Counted from the first letter of the stretch, positions 1-5,753 are shown. The stretch: 7,078 nucleotides of DNA from Candidatus Bathyarchaeota archaeon (GCA_003662715.1 QMYO01000080.1:1-7078); one strand, 5' to 3'. Numbers and translations: made by a program. Notes: a model not told the origin generated them from the sequence alone.

Positions 1-129
1 AAGCTTAACCCGCGGAACTTTCTTGTCGCCTTCAGAACTATTCCCCAAGCTTAGAAACAACAGTCCAACGGAAACTGTTAAAAGCAGCAGGAGAGCAACA
101 CTTAAAGGTCGCCTTTTAATAATTATCAC
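1..129 (-). CDS. N-terminus of a secreted or membrane-anchored protein (partial)
   Basis: An open frame of 43 codons starts at a GTG (129-127) and runs off the left edge of the window. It encodes a basic N-region (MIIIKRRPLS) followed by a strongly hydrophobic stretch (VALLLLLTVSVGLLFLSLG) and then a polar segment (NSSEGDKKVPRVKL). This is the pattern of a signal peptide or an N-terminal membrane anchor; the mature part lies outside the window, so no function can be given. The GTG sits 67 bases beyond the stop of the minus-strand protease gene and is in the same direction. A TATA-like box about 28 bases upstream suggests its own, probably leaderless, transcript, although an AGAGGTGAT sequence overlapping the start could also act as a ribosome binding site. 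The frame is short, but the signal-peptide pattern makes it likely real. Confidence 0.6.
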   Translation of the reverse strand, partial: MIIIKRRPLSVALLLLLTVSVGLLFLSLGNSSEGDKKVPRVKL

Positions 130-137
130 CTCTTGAT

Positions 138-154
138 AGAAAGAAAGAAAAATT
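138..154 (-). terminator. Possible T-rich termination signal after the protease gene
   Basis: On the minus strand this stretch reads as a pyrimidine run (TTTTTCTTTCTTTCT). It lies about 45 bases past the protease stop codon. Archaeal transcription commonly ends at oligo-T tracts without a hairpin, so it could serve as a terminator. It also lies between the TATA-like box and the start of the next gene, so it may simply be promoter-proximal sequence. Confidence 0.25.
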
Positions 155-163
155 TTATTTAAG
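152..163 (-). promoter_or_regulatory. TATA-like promoter for the left-edge gene
   Basis: The minus strand reads CTTAAATAAAAT here. Its centre is about 28 bases from the GTG at 129, the distance expected between an archaeal TATA box and the transcription start, so the mRNA would begin at or next to the start codon (leaderless). Inferred from spacing and composition only. Confidence 0.45.
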
Positions 164-196
164 CTTTAACTGGGCATTTTTCAAAGAAAAGGGAGG

Positions 197-1039
197 TTAT
201 GGAGTTCTACCGTATCTAGATGCGATGGTAACTATATCACATATCTCTATAACATTCCAAGGTCTTGCAAGATCTGCCTCTGGATTCCAGTTTGGGTCTC
301 CGGGTGTAGAGCCGTAGCAGGATGTTGCAAGAACAATGTCTAAAATGTCAATCACATCATCACCGTTTAAGTCGCCTAACATCTTAATTTTTACATAACC
401 ATCTGTGAAAATGTTGTTATCAACATTCACCTTGTTCGGCACAGTAGTTGCTTCAGCCCATATTGTAAAGTTGTTGCATGGAGATAAGCCTGTGGTGTTC
501 CAAACGAAAATAATAGTGACATTTTCACCTGGTGCAATGTGGCTAACTTCCCGGGTTCCTATTATCGTAGTGTTTGCGTAGACAGTTACATTGAAAAATT
601 CAGGGACTTCACCCTCATTTGAAGCCACCACTGTTATATTCACTAGTCTTCCAGAATCAACAGTTGCAGGAAAACTTGTTACATCTAGGATGGCAACGTC
701 TCGGTTTTGAGAAGGCCCAGACCATACGACAATCAAGCCCCCTAAGCTTGCATGAACAATTGGATTTCCATTCACATCAGCAAGATCTGTTCCAACAAAA
801 TCAAGGGATGACTCTCCAACACCAACGGCCATAAAGGTCATAAAGATGACACTTGAATATCCAGAATTGTTAAATGGTTCTGCAGGTGACAAAGACGCGT
901 AAGCAAACCACGCAAAGCCTTCGGTTATGTTTACAAAGTCCTTAAGCAGCAGAACTGGTTGGTGTAGGACACCCTCTGGATACTCTTCCACTGGAACAGT
1001 AATTGTGTGGTTTACGTATTGCAAAACGCTAGGGTTCAA
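197..1039 (-). CDS. Cohesin-like domain (rest), CARDB repeat 4 and C-terminal dockerin
   Basis: This 280-codon frame has no genuine start; its TTG at 1039 lies inside the cohesin domain. Residues 1-105 complete the cohesin-like fold (WFAYASLSPAEPFNNSG, then VIFMTFMAVGVGESSLDFVG). Residues 114-219 form a fourth CARDB/APHP-type repeat (VAILDVTSFPATVDSGRLVN ... NITVVASNEGEVPEFFNVTV). Residues 221-277 are a type I dockerin: calcium loop GDLNGDDVIDILDIV with Asp/Asn at the expected 1, 3, 5 and 9 positions, then PGDPNWNPEADLARPWN and DIVTIASRYG. The second calcium loop is partly degenerate because several acidic positions are hydrophobic or Pro. The protein ends three residues later at TAA. A dockerin here would bind a cohesin of another surface protein. 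Confidence 0.85.
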   Translation of the reverse strand: MNPSVLQYVNHTITVPVEEYPEGVLHQPVLLLKDFVNITEGFAWFAYASLSPAEPFNNSGYSSVIFMTFMAVGVGESSLDFVGTDLADVNGNPIVHASLGGLIVVWSGPSQNRDVAILDVTSFPATVDSGRLVNITVVASNEGEVPEFFNVTVYANTTIIGTREVSHIAPGENVTIIFVWNTTGLSPCNNFTIWAEATTVPNKVNVDNNIFTDGYVKIKMLGDLNGDDVIDILDIVLATSCYGSTPGDPNWNPEADLARPWNVIEICDIVTIASRYGRTP

Positions 1040-1470
1040 GAGAATCTGACATCAAAGCCATACAGATTTCCCAGAGGCTCCTCATCTGTCAAGTTGAAAA
1101 TTTTCACACTTACCGTAAAAGTAGAACCGACTATTACAGTTGTAATAGGAGGATCTACGTAAACAACAGGATTATCAGAAGGCAGTTCAGGAGCTTCTGT
1201 TACGATAACCAGTTTAGTTGCCAAGTTATTCTGGATAATTGATTCATTTTCAACGGGCGGAGAATAAGCTGTTATGTTGTAGATCCCTTCAATCATTGGT
1301 GTCCATGAATAGCTAAGGGTATAGGAAGAACCAGATGAAAGTTCAGGGATCAATGCAAAGTCAACTTCGGTTCCGTTTATTAATAGTTGCAGTTCCACGT
1401 TTGTTTCGTTGTTTAAGCCAAGGTTGATAACGGTGGCGTTTAATATCACCGAGCAACTTGGTGTCAGCAA
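1040..1470 (-). CDS. Third CARDB-like repeat and N-terminal part of cohesin-like domain
   Basis: A complete CARDB-type repeat (SVILNATVINLGLNNETNVE ... SYTLSYSWTPMIEGIYNITA ... NNLATKLVIVTEAP) is followed by VVYVDPPITTVIVGSTFTVS and NLYGFDVRFS. The latter is the characteristic start of a cohesin-like domain: a Val-rich strand, then LYGFD(V/I)xFxW. The frame hits TGA at 1038-1036; one extra G in TCTTG(G)AACCC restores RFSWNPSVLQYVNHTITVPV and continues the cohesin domain in the next fragment. The first codons from 1470 (LLTPSCSV) may contain the scar of the repeat deletion. Confidence 0.8.
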
Positions 1471-1600
1471 GTTTGGCGCAATTAGGAATTACCGTAGAGT
1501 TAACTATTTCGCCGTCGATGAGTAGAAACAGTTCTACGCTGGTCTCATTGTTCAATCCTATGTTAGAAACTGTTGCATTCAATAGCGCTGATTCGCCGGG
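1465..1600 (-). CDS. Truncated second CARDB-like repeat
   Basis: Directly after the TAA at 1601-1603, and in the same frame, the sequence continues PGESALLNATVSNIGLNNET and SVELFLLIDGEIVNSTVIPN. This matches the first half of the neighbouring CARDB repeat. The second half (the SYTLSYSWTP...EGIYNITAY part seen in repeat 3) is missing, and the frame drifts into unrelated residues at about 1480. The TAA replaces a residue that is usually Lys, Glu or another polar residue before PGES, so a one-base nonsense change is the simplest reading. Confidence 0.75.
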
Positions 1601-2455
1601 TTAAAGGTAACTCGGAGACTCTAAAGATACCACAAGTTCATGTTGAAGCTTTTGGTAGCAAGACCATGTAATAGCGTTGTACAGTAGTTGTAGATGGTGG
1701 TGATAATAGGGTGGTATGACTTCAAACCATGGAGAAATGTATACTAAGCCTCTAAACGTGACTATGGCACTTTCTTCATAATGTCCAAGCGCAAGATATT
1801 CACCGCCCACCAATTCATTTGAGTCCCATCGCCCGTCGTAAGGAAGCGCCGTTCCGACATATGGAAACACCAGAGGGTTTGGAACATTAGTGAAGATAGG
1901 ATGAGTTGTGTTCACTAAATGCAGAAAGTCTGTCCCTGTTACATCCCACATTGTGGTTTCATTTAACCCGAACAGAAGTGCCAGCTTGTTGTTGTTCGGA
2001 ACCCAGTAATAAAGCGTTCCAGCCGTGGCTATCAGCCCGTGCCCTTCATGAACGTATCGTTCTATTGCTTCAATTTCAGAGTCTGTGAACTCCCAGCCAG
2101 CGTATGGGTCAGATGCACATGAAATAATTAGCACATCTGCTTCAGTGGCTGCAATATCCTCATAGGTTATGTCTTCCTTGTTTAAGGTTGTATAGTCAAT
2201 GTAGATCATTACGTCGCCAAACAGACGCCACTCGCTATTCAACACTTGCCAATTGGTGATGATGTCGCCGAAAACTTTGCCTGCAGAATGCAACACGAAA
2301 GCTTCCACTGGAAATCCAACGTAGATATACTTCCAGAGGACGTTGTTTTCCAAGTTTGTTTCGCCGGGCACGGGCACCACGTAAAGTGTGACGTTGTATA
2401 GTCCTTCAATTGTTGGATTCCATGTGAGACTAACTGTTGTCGAGTTTCCACCAGC
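1601..2455 (-). CDS. CARDB repeat 1 (end) and glutamine-amidotransferase-like domain
   Basis: The real part of this frame starts near 2455 (TVSLTWNPTIEGLYNVTLY), well upstream of the first GTG at 2380. The end of CARDB repeat 1 (VPVPGETNLENNVLWKYIYV) is followed by about 215 residues that look like a class I glutamine-amidotransferase/ThuA-type alpha-beta fold. Features: the hydrophobic strand ADVLIISCASDPYAG, the helix SEIEAIERYVHEGHG, then LIATAGTLYYW at the position of the nucleophile elbow, and a late strand VTFRGLVYISPWFE. No Cys is present at the elbow (TAGTLYY), so it is probably a non-catalytic, structural or sugar-binding version. The frame then starts CARDB repeat 2 (VVSLESPSYL) and meets an in-frame TAA. 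Domain family assigned by pattern only. Confidence 0.75.
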   Translation of the reverse strand, partial: AGGNSTTVSLTWNPTIEGLYNVTLYVVPVPGETNLENNVLWKYIYVGFPVEAFVLHSAGKVFGDIITNWQVLNSEWRLFGDVMIYIDYTTLNKEDITYEDIAATEADVLIISCASDPYAGWEFTDSEIEAIERYVHEGHGLIATAGTLYYWVPNNNKLALLFGLNETTMWDVTGTDFLHLVNTTHPIFTNVPNPLVFPYVGTALPYDGRWDSNELVGGEYLALGHYEESAIVTFRGLVYISPWFEVIPPYYHHHLQLLYNAITWSCYQKLQHELVVSLESPSYL

Positions 2456-2846
2456 TAAAAGCCTATCACGGCAGAGTCTACCATAGTGCCGTTTGCAAAG
2501 AGCTGCACCATTATGTCAGTCTCGTTGTTCTCTCCGAAATTAAGTATAGTAGCATTTACTATTCCTAAAGCTTCAGGTTCTACATAGAGCGAGGTTCTCC
2601 ATTCATAAGCTATCGGTTCATGGGCTGGCGGAGTCTGCTCAACAGCCTCTCTGGCATTTATTCTTCTGCATCCATAATATACGTCGAAGCCTTCGTCGCC
2701 CAAGTCGTCAGCAATATATCGCAGCCACAGTCTCACCCAACCTCTTGTCTTGTTTGGATATAAGCTCCATATGAGGGCGGCTACACCAGCAACATGAGGA
2801 CAAGCCATAGAGGTTCCGCTTATATAACTGTAATTCATAGAATAGC
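2455..2846 (-). CDS. Subtilase catalytic-Ser segment and first CARDB-like repeat
   Basis: The frame opens with the catalytic Ser motif GTSMACPHVAGVAAL, followed by a C-terminal subtilase helix region (WLRYIADDLGDEGFDVYYG) and RRINAREAVEQ, the usual end of the protease domain. It then enters a CARDB-type beta-sandwich repeat (VNATILNFGENNETDIMVQL ...). The frame ends in TAG at 2455-2457 after VIGF. One extra base in the A/T run at 2456-2463 would restore LLAGGNSTTVSLTWNP and read straight into the next fragment, so the stop is judged a frameshift artefact or mutation. Confidence 0.85.
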
Positions 2847-3245
2847 CCCAATCATTATGTTATAGTATGTTGACATTGTTGAATAGATATCCACTCCTGG
2901 AGCTGCCAGTTCAATCCATTCACCATAGTTAGACCAGTAAGCTGTGTTATCGTATTGATCTGTTGCTGCTACAGCTATAACCTCGTCGTAGCCTGCTGGA
3001 TATAATTCCGTGTTTGTGGCTTCGTTTCCTGCAGCAGCAACCACCAAAACCCCTGCGTCATAAGCGTATCTAACAGCTTCATGAACCAGTTCACTGTCAT
3101 AATACGTGCCTAGGCTTAGGCTAATTATGTTAGCTCCACAGTCCGTTGCGTGTATAATTCCACCAGCTACCCAGTCCAAGTAGCCCCAACCCCAACTGTC
3201 TACAACCTTTTCAGCCATAACTTGAACCTGAGCCAGTCCAGCTAT
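2847..3245 (-). CDS. Subtilase (S8) domain fragment, middle part
   Basis: This frame begins to look like subtilase at IAGLAQVQVMAEKV, the strand that follows the catalytic-His helix region in this family. It continues through GANIISLSLG and the oxyanion-hole Asn motif (VVAAAGNEATN) to the IELAAPGVDIYSTM segment that precedes the catalytic Ser. The DTG and HGTHVAG blocks that should come first are absent from the DNA, not just out of frame: only the signal peptide lies upstream. At 2847-2856 a single missing base throws the frame to a TGA; restoring one base gives DWGYSMNYSYISGTSMACPH, a smooth continuation. Confidence 0.85.
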
Positions 3246-3337
3246 GCTGCCAGTGACGGCCTTATGATAAATGCCATGCTTAACGTGCTTGTAAGAATTA
3301 ACGCTAACATTAGAACAGAAACCATTTTCTTTTCCAA
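3242..3337 (-). CDS. Signal peptide segment of the minus-strand protease
   Basis: From the TTG at 3337 this frame encodes MEKKMVSVLMLALILTSTLS, then MAFIIRPSLAA and a TAG at 3244-3242. It has Lys residues, a hydrophobic core and a small-residue cleavage region (SLA or LAA), a clear Sec signal peptide. An ATG at 3325 in the same frame is the alternative start. The rest of the protease lies in a different frame, so the gene has been joined out of frame just after the signal peptide. A longer TTG-initiated frame from 3353 crosses this region but encodes no signal peptide there and is judged a shadow until about 3245. Confidence 0.7.
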   Translation of the reverse strand: MEKKMVSVLMLALILTSTLSMAFIIRPSLAA

Positions 3338-3340
3338 TTT

Positions 3341-3351
3341 CCTTTCTCCTC
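3341..3351 (-). promoter_or_regulatory. Ribosome binding site deciding the TTG start
   Basis: The minus strand reads GAGGAGAAAGG; the GGAG core lies 8 bases before the TTG at 3337 in the signal-peptide frame. For the ATG at 3325 it would be too distant (about 20 bases), which favours the TTG. Confidence 0.5.
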
Positions 3352-3387
3352 AAATCAGATTTCGCTTCATCACTTATTGGTTTAGCA

Positions 3388-3402
3388 GTAAATAAAAATA
3401 TT
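3388..3402 (-). promoter_or_regulatory. TATA-like promoter for the minus-strand protease
   Basis: The minus strand reads ATATTTTTATTTACT. Transcription starting about 26 bases downstream, near 3369, would give a leader of about 30 bases containing the GAGGAGAAAGG site. Composition and spacing fit; nothing more supports it. Confidence 0.35.
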
Positions 3403-3475
3403 GAGCATTGTCTTGCTTAACTTTTTTGTGAATTATATGTTTTGCTGCCGCTATTGTGCTTGCACGCGCTTCCAT

Positions 3476-3645
3476 ATAATGGAATTCAACAACACCACCA
3501 ACACACAAGGACGCATAATTGCACTCTGCACCCGCTACAGACCAGACGCATCAGGAGCCGGCGGCAACGGAACCCTAGCAACAATAACATTCACATCCAA
3601 ATCAACAAACGGACCAAAAACCCAACTTTAACCTTAACAATCCCG
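3476..3645 (+). pseudogene. Remnant of a cohesin-like gene
   Basis: Within the 500-base region between the divergent genes, one plus-strand frame contains GRIIALCTRYRPDASG followed by GNGTLATITFTSKST. The GNGTLATITF segment is a typical cohesin-domain strand in archaeal secreted proteins, and codons from about 3480 mostly end in C or A, like the intact gene downstream. The frame ends in TAA at 3629-3631. Dropping one T in CAACTTTAACC lets it continue as KTQLNLNNPVQKTF, which resembles the next cohesin strand. Upstream of about 3476 the frame (FCCRYCACTRF) does not look like protein of this family, so the piece lacks a start, signal peptide and the first half of the domain. It is judged a 5'-truncated, frameshifted relic. 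The nearest downstream feature on this strand is the promoter of the intact surface protein. Confidence 0.5.
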
Positions 3646-3789
3646 TACAGAAAACGTTTAATCCAAAACAAACAAGAACCACAAGCAAAATAAGCTTAGA
3701 CAATACCCAAAATCATCGGCTGAACCTAGGCCCTATACATATCAAACTTTATAACATGAAATTTTAAAGCACACAAAAGCAAGGATATT
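3646..3789 (+). other. AT-rich intergenic sequence upstream of the surface-protein gene
   Basis: No credible gene is visible. The stretch holds an A-rich tract and further TATA-like candidates (AAACTTTATAAC near 3744-3755 and GAAATTTTAAAG near 3758-3769), which could be alternative promoters for the gene at 3850. An open frame on the minus strand across 3726-4040 overlaps the start of the intact gene and has no family resemblance. Confidence 0.35.
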
Positions 3790-3803
3790 CCGAAACTTTT
3801 AAC
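3790..3803 (+). promoter_or_regulatory. BRE/TATA-like promoter for the surface-protein gene
   Basis: The sequence CCGAAACTTTTAAC has the shape of a purine/A-rich BRE followed by a TATA box. Initiation about 26 bases later, near 3825, would give a short leader that includes the GGGGAG site. A second TATA-like ACATATAAA at 3815-3823 is an alternative but would place the start too close to the ribosome binding site. Confidence 0.45.
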
Positions 3804-3835
3804 TGTTTCAACAAACATATAAACTACTGCTGAAA

Positions 3836-3841
3836 GGGGAG
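3836..3841 (+). promoter_or_regulatory. Ribosome binding site for the TTG at 3850
   Basis: GGGGAG is separated by 8 bases from the TTG start. No ATG in the frame lies near the beginning of the signal peptide, so this site supports TTG as the true start. Confidence 0.6.
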
Positions 3842-3849
3842 ACGGAGAA

Positions 3850-5493
3850 TTGAGCAAATCATCCTTAATAAAAAACTTAGGAATTGCTCTCCTTATTTCC
3901 TCTTTATCACTTCCATTATATAATGTGGCTTCCGTAAATGCATCCGATCCCTCCCTAACAGAAATACTGAACAACCTAGGATTTACAAACATAACACAAA
4001 CAAACATTGAAACATTCCCTCCAGGAACGTATAACATCACTCTTTATGCAGAATTTGCCCGATACCCAAACGAAAACGAGCTAAGCTACTACGAAGTTAA
4101 TACAAGCAGCTTCACCGTTCTTTTCTACGGTCCCGAAGGCGGCTCCCAATACATTTCTCCTCCTATAACAAAAACATTTTCAGTCAACTCCCAATTTGGC
4201 TTTTCCATGTCACGCACCAAAACACTCCCATACAGATACTTCACCGAATCCTCCAGAAACCCAAGCGGAACAAAATACGCTAAAGTATACAAAAACCTCG
4301 ACAACCCCAACATGTTCCTAATAGGCTTCGACGAACGCACCTACTGCGACGGAACAGGAGACCTAGATTACAACGACATGATATTTTCACTTCAACTAGA
4401 ATACTATCTAACCGTAGTCTCACCCTACGACACTCCAAGCGGTGAAGGATGGTACTACAACGGCACACAAGCATTAGCCTCCCTAGCCACTAATGTCATA
4501 GATCATGGAAACGGAACCCGCAGAATATTCACCCACTGGAGCGGCGACGCCTCAGGAACAAACCACTCAAAAAGCGAACCAATCTACATGAATAAAAACA
4601 AGACAGCAATAGCAAATTGGAAGACACAATACTACTTAACTGTCACCTCCCCCTACGGCACACCTGTCCCCTCAAGCGGATGGTTCGATGCCGGAACGTC
4701 AATAACCGCCTCAGTAACCTCACCATGGCAAGGTCCAACAGGCACCCGCTACCTCTGCACAGGCTGGACTGGCACAGGAAGCGTCCCTCCCTCTGGAACC
4801 GATACATCAGTAACCTTTACAATAAATCAACCCTCAAACATAACATGGAACTGGAAAACTCAACACCTCCTTAAAGTGTACACAAACCCCGAAGGATTAA
4901 GCCCCCAACCCGCAAGAAATCCTCCAGGCGAACCAGAAAACGGCTGGTGGTATGACGTTTCAACCCAAGTTACACTGACAGCCCAACCAATTACCGGATA
5001 CATATTTGATCACTGGAATATTGACGGCACTCCTCAAGACAGCGGGGTTAACCCCATAACAGTAAACATGAGTGCCCCTCACATAGCAACAGCCTACTAC
5101 ACGCCTACACCTCCGCCTTCAGTTTCCATAACTCCCCTTTCAGCTTCAATAAACGTGGGGCAATCCGTGACTTTCACATCATCAGTCAGCGGAGGAACCC
5201 CTCCCTACAGTTGCCAATGGTACTTGAACGATGCTCCAGTTTCAGGAGCCACATCAAATAGTTGGACCTTCAAACCAACAACCAGCGGAATCTATTACGT
5301 ATACTTGAAGGTTACGGACGAAAGTAACAAATCAGCCCAATCTGAAACCGCCAGAATTTCCGTAGCATCGGTTCCTGTGGGAGGATATTCCATTTCATTG
5401 TTAAAACAAACTCCAAAATCTCAAATAGCCGCTTACGCCATGCTAATCGTCTTATTCGCTGTAGCGCTAAGCCTAACAAACTACAAGAAATAG
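3850..5493 (+). CDS. Secreted, C-terminally anchored surface protein (DUF4114-like, tandem repeats, PKD/Ig-like)
   Basis: This is the only intact gene in the window (547 residues, TTG start, TAG stop). Residues 1-31 are a signal peptide (IKNLGIALLISSLSLPLY, cleavage likely after VNA). Residues 33-184 resemble DUF4114: a beta-rich region ending in FLIGFDERTYCDGTGDLDYN, an acidic motif (DGTGDLDYND) that probably binds calcium. Residues 185-418 hold three tandem InlB-B/Flg_new_2-like repeats. Residues 421-506 are a PKD/Ig-like domain (VSITPLSASINVGQSVTFTS). The C-terminus has VPVGGYSISL at about 508-517, a hydrophobic segment (AAYAMLIVLFAVALSL) and a basic tail (NYKK), so the protein should be exported and held at the cell surface. 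Likely role: adhesion or surface-layer-associated binding; no enzymatic domain is visible. It lies 122 bases before the plus-strand protease gene in the same direction, which may link them functionally. Its uninterrupted frame contrasts with both neighbours. Confidence 0.92.
   Translation: MSKSSLIKNLGIALLISSLSLPLYNVASVNASDPSLTEILNNLGFTNITQTNIETFPPGTYNITLYAEFARYPNENELSYYEVNTSSFTVLFYGPEGGSQYISPPITKTFSVNSQFGFSMSRTKTLPYRYFTESSRNPSGTKYAKVYKNLDNPNMFLIGFDERTYCDGTGDLDYNDMIFSLQLEYYLTVVSPYDTPSGEGWYYNGTQALASLATNVIDHGNGTRRIFTHWSGDASGTNHSKSEPIYMNKNKTAIANWKTQYYLTVTSPYGTPVPSSGWFDAGTSITASVTSPWQGPTGTRYLCTGWTGTGSVPPSGTDTSVTFTINQPSNITWNWKTQHLLKVYTNPEGLSPQPARNPPGEPENGWWYDVSTQVTLTAQPITGYIFDHWNIDGTPQDSGVNPITVNMSAPHIATAYYTPTPPPSVSITPLSASINVGQSVTFTSSVSGGTPPYSCQWYLNDAPVSGATSNSWTFKPTTSGIYYVYLKVTDESNKSAQSETARISVASVPVGGYSISLLKQTPKSQIAAYAMLIVLFAVALSLTNYKK
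4402..5100 (+). repeat. Three tandem protein repeats of about 76-80 codons
   Basis: Units begin at residues 185 (YYLTVVSPYDTPSGEGWYY), 261 (YYLTVTSPYGTPVPSSGWF) and 339 (HLLKVYTNPEGLSPQ). Each has a GW(Y/F)(Y/D)xGT- or GWWYDVST-like turn and a central (H/G)WxG or HWNID core. Units 1 and 2 end in A/W-N-WKTQ; unit 3 ends in IATAYYT. Units 1 and 2 are closest; unit 3 has diverged and carries a Pro-rich insertion. Such repeats are common stalk modules in archaeal and bacterial surface proteins. Confidence 0.8.
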
Positions 5494-5581
5494 AAAGTTG
5501 TCCTCGAACTATGGCACAAAAACTTAACCACCATTTCCCTAATAGAAAAATCACACGTCAAGGTAACACTGATAAACACCT

Positions 5582-5594
5582 TTCGAATATATTA
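5582..5594 (+). promoter_or_regulatory. TATA-like promoter for the plus-strand protease
   Basis: TTCGAATATATTA is centred about 28 bases before the ATG at 5616, and no Shine-Dalgarno-like sequence lies between (CCTCC is the complement of one). This points to a leaderless transcript starting at or beside the ATG. Confidence 0.45.
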
Positions 5595-5615
5595 ACACTG
5601 GTGTGAGAATCCTCC

Positions 5616-5753
5616 ATGGAAGCTTCAGTAAGCTCTCTAGCAGCACTTCTAATAGCCATCGTTATACTCTACAGCTTATCAGCCGCTTCCGAAGAAACAA
5701 TCTTCAAAAATTACCCCAAAAACGAAGAAGTACAAGAAACGTGGATTGTTTAG
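5616..5753 (+). CDS. Signal peptide and first residues of the plus-strand protease
   Basis: A 45-codon frame, too short to stand out, encodes MEASVSSLAALLIAIVILYS followed by LSAASEETIFKNYPKNEE and ends in TAG at 5751-5753. The hydrophobic core and the SAA-S cleavage region make a good Sec signal peptide. In-frame TGA at 5604-5606 excludes an earlier start. The overlapping longer frame from the GTG at 5603 has no signal-peptide character here and is judged a shadow until about 5754. The pro-region continues in that other frame, so a frame change lies near 5740-5800. Confidence 0.65.
   Translation: MEASVSSLAALLIAIVILYSLSAASEETIFKNYPKNEEVQETWIV

Larger units (their letters stand above)
197..3337 (-). 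pseudogene. Disrupted multidomain subtilisin-like serine protease with cohesin-like and dockerin domains
   Basis: Joining the minus-strand reading frames gives one modular secreted protein of roughly 1,045 codons as it stands. Order: signal peptide (3245-3337), second half of an S8 subtilase domain with the oxyanion Asn (AAAGNEATN) and the catalytic Ser (GTSMACPHVAG), CARDB-like repeat 1, a glutamine-amidotransferase-like domain, CARDB-like repeats 2 and 3, a cohesin-like domain, CARDB-like repeat 4, and a type I dockerin ending at a TAA (197-199). Lesions: a deletion near 3240-3262 that removes the propeptide and the DTG and HGTH motifs and changes frame; single-base losses near 2847-2856, 2455-2463 and 1034-1041; an in-frame TAA at 1601-1603; and loss of about half of CARDB repeat 2 near 1461-1485. 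Without Asp and His this copy cannot be an active protease. Either it is a pseudogene, or the sequence is rearranged and error-prone; the missing domains favour a real or assembly-level deletion. Start chosen: TTG at 3337, which has a well-spaced AGGAGAAAGG. Confidence 0.85.

Noticed and set aside
1906..2088. Plus-strand open frame of 60 codons
   Set aside because: It is antisense to the amidotransferase-like domain and has no start signal or motif.
2239..2451. Minus-strand open frame of 70 codons
   Set aside because: It overlaps the better-supported CARDB/amidotransferase frame and encodes no family pattern.
197..3353. Programmed ribosomal frameshifting in the minus-strand protease
   Set aside because: The seams lie at unrelated sequences, lack consistent slippery heptamers or hairpins, and are accompanied by domain deletions.
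3401..3475. First 25 codons of the frame leading into the cohesin remnant as a signal peptide
   Set aside because: The segment is partly hydrophobic but Cys-rich (MFCCRYCACTRF), lacks a cleavage region and does not fit the domain that follows.
3726..4040. Minus-strand open frame of 104 codons
   Set aside because: It overlaps the signal peptide and head of the intact surface protein in antisense and has no recognisable family features.
4125..4874. Other open frames inside the surface-protein gene on both strands
   Set aside because: They are shadows of a well-supported gene; their translations are Arg/Cys/Leu-rich without domains.
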